From Phoronis australis (Eukaryota; Phoronida; Phoronidae), in contig NMRA01000572.1 in the NCBI GenBank assembly GCA_002633005.1, positions 199,817-252,966 of the forward strand: a stretch of 53,150 nucleotides of DNA, written 5' to 3'. The notes below the pieces were generated by a model that worked only from the letters and a program-made list of their open reading frames with translations, did not search any database and was not told the DNA's origin. Shown here piece by piece: positions 30,381-42,179 of this stretch. How positions within the stretch are numbered: the stretch's first letter is position 1; each line of letters starts with the position of its first letter. The translations under genes were made by a program, and so were the position numbers.

Positions 30381-32345
30381 CAGGGCTCGACATAACGAGC
30401 TGCAGGTCGCATTTGCGACCTTTTCACGTTTTTCCCCGTGTGTGGGTGGGCGCAGGTTGTTACAGACCGGTGCTAATAGCTTCCGGTGCGAAGATTGACT
30501 GAAGACTGGTTCGAGTTAATCCTTTATTAATCCCGACCGTACATTCACAAGCCTACTCAAACAAAACGTCCGACGTAATGTCTGTTTTATGCTCCAGCCA
30601 GTGCTGCGAAGCCTTGACTTGTGATGAACTTCTAAGATACTTCCAGCAACTGTTACGCTCGATTCAATAACCTGCTGGCTCTCTATTGTCTATCGCTGTA
30701 ACTGCTGATTCTCTTCACTGCAACTCAACTATAGTTCTCCTGATTAACTTACCTGAACTGACTTGATCTTCTCTTGAACTGACGTGATCTTTTCGTACTC
30801 AACTGACTTAATCTGCTAGCACAAACCCGTGCTTGTGTATTTATAGCCTAATGCATTGTTCTGGAACTTTTCATCAATTCAAGCACATACCAGAACTTTC
30901 TGGAACCTACCCAATCATTCTACAAACATATACTAGTCTCTAGAATATTCCAGACTGCATTAATCACTGTCATGCTAGAGTCTTCTAGAAGGTTCCACAC
31001 TAAACTGTAGTAAACAAATTACATCATCACTGTTCTGACCTCAGTCTTCTAGAAAGTTCCACACTATTTTGTAGTAAACAAATTACATCATCATTGTACT
31101 TAACTCAGGGGTCATGCCAATCAAACTGAATAACAAAACAAAACAACACAGCTAATAATACTGTCAGACTATATTCTGACAGACCTGAAATTTGGAATTG
31201 CGAGCTGAGGTTTTTGTCAGCTCGTATCAAGTCGCAAAATGTGACCTGGAATTTCCAACAAATGCGAGCTGAGTTTTTACACTTCCCGACAGATACCTGG
31301 CAAATATCAAGCAACTATTGTTAACCCGACCATTACTTGATTGTTGCCAAATCCAAGTTCAAAAGACCACTAACAGAGAACAGCCCTCCCGATGACTTGT
31401 AAGCAAGTCGCGTGAACATGGGATATGCAGAATCGATCTTTGATGCGTTTCATTGGCTAACATTTTCGGCCACTTTTGAAAATTTCCGGATTTGCCTAAG
31501 AAAGTTTCGGGCAACTGCATAACACGTGATAAAACGTCACAAAACAGTGATGTTTCTACTAATTTTAAGCGATCAACTTACCAAACTTTGTGGTGGACAA
31601 ATATGTTTGTTTTTCGCTTAAGATGTCCTTATTACCTTTACCAAATATCCACGACAATATTCCTGATATCGCACTGCGGCACTGGTCGGTCCCGTTGTTA
31701 GCGTGCAAGCGGTCCCGGCAAGACAATCATGACTTAGATATGTGCGCCTCGTTTTTATCCCATAAGACAGCCAAAGTGAAAATGACAACCTATTAATCCC
31801 CAAACGACGATCACATCTTTACTTTCAGTTGCCAAGAAATTCTCAAACCCCATTATTTGTTTCAGGGGCTACGTGTGCGAAATATGATTTGTCTTTCACA
31901 CGTTGTTGCCAACGTAAAGTGTAGGCCTATTCCAGCGATTTAAGTGCGCGAACTCACGCGTGCGCACCGTTTCAAAGCTACACATCAAAAGAGAACAGCG
32001 ACAGTCCTTAATGAAAAAGTATACCGTCTTGGCTCTGTTAAGAACCCGGGTGCCAATGGTTTATTCGAAAATGAACTCGTAGATTTCCGGCGGTTACATA
32101 AGACCTGATGCTTTACGATATTCCCCGGGACGGGTGTAACCCAGAACTGATATTTTCCGGTTCCGATGTTTCTCGAGGTCGATGTTCTCTAAACCTTATA
32201 TTCTATGCCTGTAGCCAGCTATTGCAACTAAACGGGTACTAGATGCGAAATTGTGGTTAGTGAACTTTTTATTCTTCTCTTCATACACCTCCACCCGCCC
32301 CCTCCCCACTCCCCGGCAGCTTTTCGCTCACCGGACCACCGCCGC
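30381..32345. mobile_element. hAT-like element, copy B (interrupted by an LTR-like insertion)
   Basis: It starts CAGGGCTCGACATAACGAGC and then the palindrome GGTCGCATTTGCGACC. After the insertion at 30422-31181 it continues gaaatttggaattgcgagct and aligns with the copies at 37.7 and 45.1 kb to about 32270. No right end like that at 39197 was seen, so it is 3'-truncated. No transposase was found, so it is non-autonomous. Confidence 0.7.
30422..31181 (-). mobile_element. LTR-like insertion (760 bp) flanked by GACCT
   Basis: GACCT occurs on both sides (30417-30421 and 31182-31186) and only once at this point in the other copies of the host element, marking the insertion. Read on the minus strand it starts TGTCAGAATATAG (with a CTGTCAG hairpin), has GGCTATAAATAC as a TATA box near 30842 and AATAAAGG near 30525, and reaches TGTAACA near 30457, an expected LTR end. 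About 36 further bases of unclear origin lie before the flank, perhaps remnant internal sequence. Confidence 0.6.
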
Positions 32346-32439
32346 CGTAAAAATGTTCAGACTCCAATAGAAACAATCATGTTCCAGCTGAAGCGGGCAA
32401 TTAAAAACAAAATTATTCCATCTGAAAACCTGAGGATAC

Positions 32440-32705
32440 CATTGTCTCACTAATAGATGCCTATATACCAAATTTTATGAAAATACGTCGAGGACCTTTG
32501 AAGATACAGAGGTAAACGTAAAAAACTAAAACTGCCACTAGGGGCACACCGGTAGTCGCATCAGTCCGAAAGTTCGCTCATGCCGTCCCATCCATGAAAG
32601 GAACACACGTGCAAAATTTCATGAACATACGTCAATCGCTTTTGGAAGGATGGACGGACGCAGATGACGGCATAATGCGTCCACATATAAATATGTGGGC
32701 GCATA
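32440..32705. repeat. Diverged array, same family as 15.1 kb
   Basis: It contains actgccactaggggcacacc, atgaaaggaacacac and gtccacatataaatatgtgg. It runs up to the inverted-repeat family member at 32710. Confidence 0.65.
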
Positions 32706-32709
32706 ATAA

Positions 32710-33460
32710 AAGTAGGTCAAATGGTCACAAACAACAGTAGTTAGCTGGGAACGGTATGTTTTAATAATAATTAAGTTAATTACGCATTGCAAAATCAGTT
32801 GACACTGCGAGTGAATGTTGAAATAGCGAACATATTTAAGGCTTGTATAGGTTATGTGTACCGAAAACAAGCTTTCACCGAATAATTAACCGAAGACTTA
32901 GAGATTTTCAGTTGTCCCAGTTTAATCGGCCTTCGGCAAATCGACTTCATCTGAACTTAGGAACACGAGTTCTCGAAAATGGCTTGGGGGATTTTGCTGA
33001 GACTTCCCAAATTTAATATTTAGTTATCAGTCTCAAAAACGCTGTTAGGATTTTCAATAGAAAGGCCTATTTTTTGCGTAATGTAGCAAAGACGAATACG
33101 ACTTCCGTTTTTTACAAAGATACCTTACGTTTTGCGAGTTGATTTGCCATAGAAACCAAACGAAAAGACTAATCGAAAATTCCTAACAGCGTTTTCGAGG
33201 TAATTGGTGAAGTTTTCATTTAAAAAAGTTTCATTAAAATCAACCAAGGCATTATTTTGCTATGAATTACCTTTCTTAAAAATAAAATTTTGACTTAAAA
33301 AAAGGTTTTTACGTAAAAATAATGATACATTAATACTCCCTAATATTTTTTCTTTCAGAAAATATATACTTCTACTAGTTGACAAAGCTTAGTTTTTTGA
33401 TATACGAGTTAGAATAGAAGCCACTAAATACGGTTGGAGATAATCTTAACCTTTAGGGTT
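32710..33460 (+). repeat. 750-bp repeat family, forward member of an inverted pair
   Basis: It is matched in reverse by 43146-43922 over its whole length at roughly 80 percent by eye. It starts aagtaggtc and ends near ccactaaata..ataatctt. Inside it, ctcaaaaacgctgttagga (33032) and tcctaacagcgttttcgag (33181) form an internal inverted repeat, so the family itself may be a foldback element. It has no long ORF. Confidence 0.75.
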
Positions 33461-34397
33461 ATAATGGTTTCCCAAAATTACCCAGAACCTCACCTGCGTT
33501 GTATTACAGACACTTTTAATTGGGCATAAGTTCAGTTCAATCAATCTTGAGTTTTGGCACACAATATGACCCACAAGTGAAATTTCACTTTGTCAAATTT
33601 CTCAACAAAAATAATTTTCAGGAAACTTTGCTTTTCAGCATGGTTTGTATGACATTTGGTAAAGTTTTGAGCATTTCCGACATTGTATGTCGTAAGCCTA
33701 TGAAAAATCAATTAACTTCATCCCAACTTCAAGAATGTTTACTGTAACTATATATAGGCAGGGTGGTCCAGTTTGCAACAATCATACGTTTTTGTGATGA
33801 ATGAACATTGCTTTGGAAAAATGAGTTTAGAGCCTTACTTTCAAACAGGATAAAAAATAAAAATGGCACCTCATGGTTTTAAAAAAGTTTCAAGAAAAAA
33901 GACTGAAATCATATTGACGCCATTATCATTTACGAGAGCCACAATATTTGCTCTTACCTCAAACCAGAATGTTTATATATCGGTCTATCAACAATTCCTT
34001 CTCAAAACCCTGAAGCCATAACTCAGCCCAAAACCAGTCAATAGACATTTGAACCAAGCTTGGGAATTCCCAGGCAGTGGAATTTCCAAAGTCTAAAATT
34101 AGACTTGAGTCAGTGCTAACTATAGAGACTTTATGAAGCACTATGAGTGATGTGCACATAACAGGGTGGGAGGAAGCACATGCTGCCCAACACTTGTAGG
34201 CATCAAGGAGAACATGGTGACAAGCTTAGCATAGTCATATTTGATATAAAATAATTCCTTGAAAAAGGGCCTCCAGTCCCCCCCCNCCCCCCGTGAGAAG
34301 CCCAGTCTCCCGCGCTCTCACATTACCAATCAAGCATCTGTGTGCATGCCTTTGGCTATTACCTAAATATTCCTCAGCCAAACATACCAAAGATGAG
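33461..34397. other. AT-rich stretch, no supported gene
   Basis: A minus-strand donor GTTTGAG|GTAAGA occurs at about 33957, but the frame before it ends in a stop. Nothing else is recognised except a C run with an N near 34286. Confidence 0.4.
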
Positions 34398-34768
34398 TCA
34401 AGACCAGATGAAATGATTCTTTAGCAGAAGAGAAGAGTAGCAGATGATGATGTTGGGCTGCAGCTGCCACAGTTTTATGTCAAATGTCTTGTTGATAAGT
34501 CTACAAAGAAAAACATGGTATATCTACACATACATCTACACCTACTGAATTGTAAAGTGCAACCACCTTCCCCAGAATAATGCAGTGAAAATCGTCTTGT
34601 TCCAAATCAAAAACAGGATACCTCTTGCTTCAAGGCCACGAATAATACTTGACTTAATAAACAGCTACCCACAGGAAAGAGATTAAGAGAGGCCTTCACT
34701 CACTCATCATTCACAACAGCAAGCTGTCTCCTCAAAGCCTCAATGTTCAGGCCGAATATCGGCTCCAT
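34398..34768 (-). CDS. Candidate start of an unidentified gene (two exons)
   Basis: Exon A is 34704-34768: after the acceptor TATTTTGCAG (exon edge 34775) an ATG opens MEPIFGLNIEALRRQLAVVN and ends with GA|GTGAGT, phase 2. A segment ending at 34500, after TTTCTTTGTAG, joins in phase and reads LINKTFDIKLWQLQPNIII, but hits a stop at 34398 after 33 more codons. Exon A looks like a real first coding exon with a charged helix. The second segment is less sure, and the true gene may splice elsewhere. The orientation is the same as the GTSF1-like gene but it starts 5.8 kb upstream of it. I do not recognise the product. Confidence 0.4.
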
Positions 34769-34775
34769 TCCCTAG

Positions 34776-35984
34776 CTGCAAAATATATCAAAAAAGGCAA
34801 AGATTTCCCTAATCGGGCTAAAAAAAAATCCTCTCCAGGCTCCCGTGATTTACTTAATTCACACAATCCCTCTAATTGGCAGCAACTGGGGGGTATCCCA
34901 ATCTAAAAAATTCCCCCTCCCAGATGCCAGACACCTTTCTAAGGTATGCAAGGGTCATGACATGGGAAATAATTATAGATGTTCACCCAGGCCTGGGTGG
35001 CACCATGAGAAAATAAATGTTTAATAATGAACGCATTTAAATACAAATTTTACTGCTGGTACTCTACTAAACCAGTATTAATAACCAACACAGTTAAACA
35101 CAAATTTCACTGCTTGCACTCCAGTATCTCTATACCAGTAGATCACTATGCAGTCTTCCAAACATTCCTACACATCCAGATTTATTCAAAACAGTTGATG
35201 GAAAAACCCTTCTATGCCACGCAGTGTAAACACACCAGGTTCTTTCAAAACTACGAGTCCAACCTGAAAGAAAGATGGGGAAAACCCAGAGCTGGCTAGC
35301 CTGTTTGCCACTCAAAGAATGTGGAAAACAAGCACTGGCATTTGAGCTCACAAGTTTTCAAGACACTACCAATCCTAACACCCTAGTGAGGATAATTCAA
35401 CACCTGCTGAGATCTCTAAAGGGGAATCTCCAGGGATGCTTGACTAAGCAATGATTTGTATCAGAAAATGGCAAATATTACCTAGAAGCACAGCACCTGG
35501 GTAGACTTCAATAACACTAGTGTCTCAGTGGATAAGCAAGATCTAGCGAGATTATGTGAGAGAACAATGATAGCTTGTGATTTTGTTATTGAACAGTTAT
35601 TGAAGGTCACCTTCATTTGACAGGGTTCTAAACAAAAGACTGGGAATAACTGAGGAAAGTAAACAACCAAGCAGTTGTTAAGACAGCTTTAATTCAATTA
35701 TGAATATCGCCAGACTGTTGAACTCACGACAGTATGGAGGTCATAAATTCACAGAAAAAATGCAAAAATAAGGCAAAATCATCAGACTTATATTTTTAAC
35801 CAAAATTCTGATGACTATTTCAGATTTATTCCAGTACCAACAGGGCCCTAAATTTCTTGATTTCTGGGCCGAGCATCAGCCCCATTCCCCTCTGAAAAAT
35901 ATTGAAAAATCACAAGAAATTTCCCTCATGAGGTCCAAAAATACCCTTTGAGTGATTCGTAAAGGATGTAATTTTAGACGTACA
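34776..35984. other. No recognisable gene or element
   Basis: Plain AT-rich sequence. Short open frames lack splice signals or family resemblance. Confidence 0.45.
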
Positions 35985-36365
35985 CGGGTGGAAATCATTA
36001 CGATTGTTGTACCCAAAGTGTGCTAAAGATGTGCTGGAAATCATTTACATCTAGTTAACTATGGCAGAAATCTCATACAGAGGGCGAATTATAGGAGCAA
36101 TTGCTTCGAAATTTTTCACGTATTATTTTCCTATAACAAGCTATTATACTGTGCTGCGTAACAGGAAGTTGCTTTCAAGATGGCGGATCTGGGGCATTTC
36201 GACCCATTTTCAATTGTGCTGGCTTGCCATTTAAAACAGGACGAGAAAATGATACGAATTTTTGCATGTAGATTCTCTGAGGTATGCTCTTTCATATGAC
36301 CTCTAACATTTTTTTCTCAGACTTACCGTTTTTGAGTTATTTGTCTTCGAATTTCACACAAACGT
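35985..36365. repeat. Partial copy of the 46.3-kb repeat family (segment c)
   Basis: It shares gaagttgctttcaagatggc, ggatct and ttgcatgtagattct with 47050-47370. The next family segment appears at 40960, so this copy was split by the insertions between. Confidence 0.75.
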
Positions 36366-37689
36366 AATGCAGAGCGTTGAAATGCACCCACAAATCCATC
36401 GGAAATGATGTGCTTTTAGGGTTATTTATTTGTATAATAAAAATGGAAACTAGATGCGCAAAAACAAACAATCCATCCAAAAATGGGAACATGCCATACC
36501 GTATTCGCCGTAATAACCGCCCCTGGCACTTACAGAAGTTCGTTTCAGGGGGGGGGGTGCTTATTATAACCCAAGGCCGTTGAAACTCAGTCTCCGAAAC
36601 GGGTGAAATCAGAAGCTAAGATTGATCACATTTACGCTCTGTGACGTATCTGTAATCTATGAAAGACTTACTACAAAATCGGTGTGCATTGCTATTAAAC
36701 TTTGCTGCTCAATTACCATCATTTTACAGAAAATTGTGCTGAAATCCCAAGGCGAAAACTTGCTGACTGACTGCCTCGCAGTCGTCGATATGGCGACTTG
36801 AATTCTTGAATAAAAATACAGTTTCGACTCAATCAACTTCCCTGAAATCCTCCTGAAGTTTTCCAAGTAGCGCCCCTAAGATTTTTAAGTTACCGTGGAG
36901 TCGGGATTAACGGCAGGTTTAAGTACAAATCTGTGCTACATCGTGCCATCTACATGTATGATCGGCAACATGAGAAAAATGTCTGAACAAACACACATGG
37001 TGCTGTCACGTGACGTTTGTTTTGAAGTTCGTTTGCGTTGAGTAAGCGAGCGCGTGCGTGTCACCAGTGTTCATTTACCAAAGCAGAGACCGTCTTTTAG
37101 CCAGAGCCACACAATCTAACGAGCTACTAGATGTGCATTGTATCTAAAGAAATTTGCACAAGCAGTAGGCCTAAACCAGAGCGTGTTTCATTCAGCACTT
37201 GGCGGTCTCATGTGCTAAAAACATTCGACATTTGTCTCGGTAAGGCCCATATTAGTCGCCGTGTGGCTGGATGCGTAGGTGTAGGCCTTTATGAAGTGTA
37301 CTCCTGGGCGTCCAAATGGAAGCCCTAGCACTAATATGGATGCTCTGGCAAGGACACCCAATGTATCATTTGGACTATCATTTGGTGGCCCACTGTAAAT
37401 AGGAACCTTTCAAGTTTGGATACACACATTGTAATGATTACTAGGAAGCCTCTGAAGGCTCAGTGGGGGCTCTTTTTTCAAAGCAGGAAGAAATATAAAA
37501 TGTATATACAAAGTATATACAATGTTGCTATGCTCACACTTGGTTGATAGCATAGTCATGGTCTACGCCACTTTTTTTATTAAAAATGCTCACTACAGGA
37601 GGCTGTTTTATAAACTCAGATGTAAAAACCTTGGTCTATGCATTTTTTATTAAAAATCTGTGTGTTTGGTAGGATTGCTGGGGGTGGGG

Positions 37690-39197
37690 CAGGGCTCGAC
37701 ATAACGAGCTGCAGGTCGCATTTGCGACATCAAATTTGGAAATGCGAGCTGAGATTTTTGTCATCTCGTATCAAGTCGCAAAATGCGACCTAGAATTTCC
37801 AACGAATGCGAGCTGAGTTTTTACACTTCTCAACAGATACAAGGCAAATACAAAGCAGCTCTTGTTAATCCGACCGTTATTTGGTTGTTGCCAAATCCAA
37901 GTTCAAAAGAACACTAACCGAGAACAGCCCTACCGATGACTTGTAAGCAAGTCGCGTGAACATGGGATATGCAGAATCGATCTTTGACGCGTTTCATTGG
38001 CTAACACTTTCGGCCACTTCTGTAAATTCCCGGATTCGCGGAAGAAAGTTTCGGGCCACTGCTTAACACTTGATAAAACTTCACAAAACAATAGTGTTTC
38101 TTCTACTAATTCTTAAGCGATCAACTTACCAAACTTAGTGGTGGACAAAAATGTTTATTTTTCACGTAAGATGTCCTTATTACATGTACCAAATATCCAC
38201 GACAATATCCCTGATATCGCACTGCGGCACCGTTAGCGCGCAAGCGGTCCCGGCAGACAATCGTGACTTAGACTGAGATGTGCTTCTCCTTTTTATCGTA
38301 TTAAGACAGCCAAAGTGAAAATGACAACCTTATTAATCGCCANACCGCAAACACTGAGGTTAACGACTATGCTCACGCACAAGCCTACTCCCTACCTTTA
38401 AAGTGTTTCATAATAAGCGCTCACTGATTTATTAAAAGTCCCCTCTTAAATTTTGAGAATTTCCAATTAAGCGCCCACAGTTCAAGCTAGCGCCCATCAT
38501 AGCGCACTACAAACGACCGCGTGTGGTTTGAAATTGACACGCAGCTTATATGACGTGTCACTTTCATTTTACACAACTTCAGTTTTCAAAAACGTCTTTT
38601 CACAATATGTAAAAACCAAAACCCGGCTTTGTTTTATACCTCGGAAAGAAAGTTAACACTAGTGACATGCGTGTCGTTTTATGACTGACTTTCCCGTACT
38701 TGGAAGGTATTGAGGAGCAAACTCGCCATTACCCGAGTTAATTTGAATCCTTAAAGACTTTGATGACAGCCAGTAGCAGGCCAGATCTAACAAAATCCCG
38801 GATACTTTTTCAACGGGCATTTTCTCCCTTTTCACATCGCAAATTTAGCTACTCGAATGCACAAGTCAGTTAGAGAGCACTGATTCAACTTTCACGTCGG
38901 CAACTTGACTTGCGCTCTAGAGTCTTTCAATGGCGGTCGTGAAGAACACTCAAGGCCGTACCTGCATGAATGAAGTCAATTTTGAGATCCGAAATTTGTG
39001 AGTATTTAACGCGGCAGGTAAGAGCATAATCTAAACATTTTCTCGATGATCTAAAAAATCCATTTTGGCGCGTAAAAATGGCGGGAAAATTTTGCGATCT
39101 GGCATTTACGAATGCGAGCTGGATTTTGAAAATGCGACCTGGGATTTTGGCTAGGTCGCAAAATGCGACCTGGCGATTTTAATAGCGTCGAGCCCTG
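37690..39197. mobile_element. hAT-like element, copy C, both ends present (1508 bp)
   Basis: It begins CAGGGCTCGACATAACGAGC and ends GTCGAGCCCTG. Both ends carry several GCGACC/GGTCGC or GCGAGC words, some as palindromes (GGTCGCAAAATGCGACC). It has no transposase. The flanks are G-rich and no clean 8-bp duplication can be named. It is the shortest and most complete copy, and lies inside the ATACCGTATT element. Confidence 0.78.
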
Positions 39198-39586
39198 TGG
39201 GGGGTTACGTGTCGGAATTATGGAAGCCCTGGAATATTGGGAACCCCATTTTGGACACCCTATTTTCGAAATCCTGGATAAAGGCCTGCCTACGTGAGTT
39301 ATTTTTTGGTGTAAGGGTGTGTAAGAATTCAGTCAGTGGTCATTTTAGCGGATATTTAGCTTAAAAACACCAATAATGGTTAATCAAACATTTTTTATAG
39401 TATTAGAAACTGTCGAAAATTAGTGCCAATATTCATTTCTTGCCGATGCTGTGCTACCCGTTTCACGAATGGATAGTTCCAGACTAATGTCTTTGATGAC
39501 AGGTTCATGTATGTAGCGCGTGCTTCCTGGCCATGTGCTTTTAAGACTGGCCAAGTTTTTATTAGTGTTCAATTCGCGGTTTTCAA

Positions 39587-39862
39587 ATGTACAGAGAAAT
39601 TTGGATTCCTGTTGAAAGCGGGAAATATCTACAAAGCAATCCCGTAGACAAGTACACTACGTCTGTTCTGAAAGGCCAGACCATTGGTCCTCGCAAGATC
39701 AGCAAAACTTTTGTGTTCGTTTTGAGGCATGGCAGAAGTTTGAAGACTATAGTCACGGCTAAATACCGATATAGCGGCAAGGCTCGTGGTCTACAAATTC
39801 TGCGCACAATGATTTTTTCAGGACTGTCGGATATTATTGATAAATTGATGACATTACCATAG
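39587..39862 (+). CDS. HIRAN-like transposon ORF, slightly degraded
   Basis: The ORF is 91 residues: MYREIWIPVESGKYLQ, NPVDKYTTSVLKG, GPRKISKTFVFVLRHG, TAKYRYSGKA and IFSGLSDIIDKLMTLP. The order E-x-W-x-P, NPxDxY, VLKG, (G)xxPRKIS, RHG, KYRYSGKA is that of a HIRAN-like domain protein repeatedly found beside DNA transposons in aquatic invertebrates. Short gaps compared with that pattern (around the VGH-PRKIS and KA-GLEIP points) suggest decay. The N-terminal part of the pattern appears complete. It belongs to the 36497-39999 element. Confidence 0.55.
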   Translation: MYREIWIPVESGKYLQSNPVDKYTTSVLKGQTIGPRKISKTFVFVLRHGRSLKTIVTAKYRYSGKARGLQILRTMIFSGLSDIIDKLMTLP

Positions 39863-40002
39863 AATTTTAGGACTGTAGGTAAGTCATTTTTCGCATGTAC
39901 ACGTTCATGGACTGGGCGCTTATTTTAGCTAAGTCTGAAAACGCGTGGGGGGGCGTTTATAGGGGCATGGGGGGGGGGTTATTATGGCAAATACGGTATT
40001 TC

Positions 40003-40920
40003 ATAAAAGTCTGTCAAGGAACTTCGAGAAACAAAGGAAAACAGAATCAAATGAAAGTGCTACTTGTGGGCACAGCATCCGTTGAATCCGCCTGAAAGTC
40101 ATCGTCTGTTATTATCTTCATATAAATACACTTACTAAATCTAATAAAGATCCTGCAGTGGATTTAGGACATACAGCTATGGGCATAAATCAAAACAAAA
40201 CTACCACAAGGAGGCACCACAGCAGTCAGCCGCCATCATCAAATGTCCTCTTCACACTGAGAACATATATGTCAATTTCCAAAACCCTACCTAGAATGAT
40301 TTGGTTGATAGAGGGGTGGACGCAAAAGAACAGACTCGAAAACAGTAAAAATGGCCACTAGGTGACGCAAACTACGTCCAATCCATCCGAAAACGGGAGG
40401 ATAGGATCATCTCACCAATAGATGCTTACATTCAAAATTTTTATGGAAATCTGTTGAGGACCTTTGAAGATACAGACTCGTATATTAAAAAAAACTACAA
40501 TTGCCAATAGGGGGCACATCCGTAGTCAGATCCGTCCAAAAGCCGTCGTCGTTCGTTGTCAACATCATATAAATACACTTGCTAAATTAAGGAAAGATCC
40601 TGCAAATGGTTTATGAGATACAGCCATGAGCGCAAAAAAAACTGCCACAAGGAGGCGTCACAGTAGTCGAAGTCATCGTAAAATCATCGTCAGCCATCCA
40701 CTTCTTAGTAAAAACATACATGCCAATTTTCACAATTATCCTGAAAGTGGTTTGGTTGATAGATGACTAGATGCCAAAAACATACTCGAGAACAGTAAAA
40801 ATGTCCACTAGGTGAGGCAAAGTAGGTCGAATCCATCTAAAAACGGAGAGATGGCATCATTTCATTAACAGATGCCTATATGCCATATTTTATGAAAATA
40901 CACAAATATGTGGATGCATA
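40003..40920. repeat. Diverged array, same family as 15.1 kb
   Basis: At least six units, with accacaaggaggcaccacag, atggccactaggtgacgc, tgccaatagggggcacatcc, gccacaaggaggcgtcac and gtccactaggtgaggc. Linkers such as 'ggacctttgaagatacagac' recur. Confidence 0.75.
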
Positions 40921-40959
40921 AAAATGCAAAATTCGAAAATTTTCGAAAATTTTATGAAA

Positions 40960-41275
40960 TTTTGCAAAACTATTTAGTTTTGAACAGGCTTTCAGAAGAA
41001 ATTTTCCATTTCATGCTAGGATGTCTACTTTTTGAATTATTCGAAATTTTCTAATAATGCTCTTCCTTTACTGACGGATTTTGCTGCACTGTTGTTGGTT
41101 TACTTTCTATTGAACAAGACTGCAGAATATTTCTTACTAATTTCTGACATCTTCTTTCGTAATATGAATGTTATCATCATGTTTATCATCGTCATCGTCA
41201 TCCCCATTGAGGAATTTTCAGTTAATTTCACCAAGTGTCGCTCCTCCGAGGGCTTTCATTTGTGTCATTAGATAG
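40960..41275. repeat. Partial copy of the 46.3-kb repeat family (segment d)
   Basis: It aligns with 47400-47900: ttttgaacaggctttcagaa, ctactttttgaattattc, tgttggtttactttctattg and the catcgtcatcgtcat run. It continues the copy that begins at 35985. Confidence 0.75.
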
Positions 41276-41279
41276 CACA

Positions 41280-42140
41280 GAATACTATAAGCCCATCCAA
41301 AAATGGGAGTGTATCATCGTCAACAAAACTATTTGCCAAATATCAGAAAAATCGACCAAAGAACTCAAAAGAAACAAAGGCAAATGTAAAAAAATGCCAT
41401 TAGGAACCAAAGCGGTCCTCGAATCTGTAAAGCTAATATGAATGAAATTGCAAAACTTCAAAAACAACTTGCAAGTTACAGCCGTGGATGTGAAGAATTG
41501 CCATTAGGGGCAACAGTTTGAAAATCCATGTCAATTATGCTATTGTCAGTACGAACACATTTTCCAATATTCATGATCCCCTGCAACGGTTTGGCACATA
41601 CAAAAGCATAATCCTTAGAGTGGTTTGGTTGATGGGGGGTGTGGCGCATGCCACAAAGCAGTCTCAAAAACAGTAAAAATGGCTTCTAAGTGGCACAAAA
41701 TACCCCGAATCGATCCAAAAACAGGAGAGTGGCATCACCCCACTAATAGATACCTATTTTGTCAAATTTTATGAAAATCCGTTAAGGATATTTGAAGATA
41801 CAGACTAAATGTAAAAATTAAAATTGCCACTAGGGAGCTAACTAGAAGTCAGATCCGTCCAAATGTTCATTCCTGCCATCCCAACCATGAAAGGAACACA
41901 TATGCACAATTTCATGAACATACATCACAGGGTTTTGGAAATAGACCAGCAGACGCCAGACAGATGCCGGACAGGAATTATAGCACAAAAATTGCCACTA
42001 AGAGGCACAGCAATGGTCGCAGTGGTCTGAAATTCGTCATCTGCCATCAGCAAAGCTATATATGATTACATCTGCATTGCCATATCCTCAAAAGAAACCA
42101 ATTTCCTGAGTTTTAAGAAAATCCATCAATGAACTCCGAA
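41280..42140. repeat. Diverged array, same family as 15.1 kb
   Basis: Units with tgccattaggggcaacag, tgccactagggagctaac and tgccactaagaggcacagc, plus the linkers agatacagac and ggaacacatatgcac. It ends just before the LINE at 42180. Confidence 0.75.
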
Positions 42141-42179
42141 CTACAAAAACGACCCCAAACTGCGCACTTACGTAATGCT

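Larger units (their letters stand above)
36497..39999. mobile_element. 3.5-kb element with ATACCGTATT termini and a HIRAN-like ORF
   Basis: The left end ATACCGTATTCGCCGTAATA is matched in reverse by the right end (tattatggcaaatacggtat). Just inside both lies C-rich/G-rich sequence. The element holds a HIRAN-like ORF near its right end (39587-39862), a plus-strand frame at 37131-37328 of uncertain value, and a nested hAT-like copy. No target duplication could be settled. The superfamily is not assigned. Confidence 0.62.

Noticed and set aside
30061-30502. Long open frames on both strands (up to 148 codons) encoding 12-residue repeats
   Set aside because: They follow from a 36-bp minisatellite, which keeps frames open; there is no start context, splice signal or relative.
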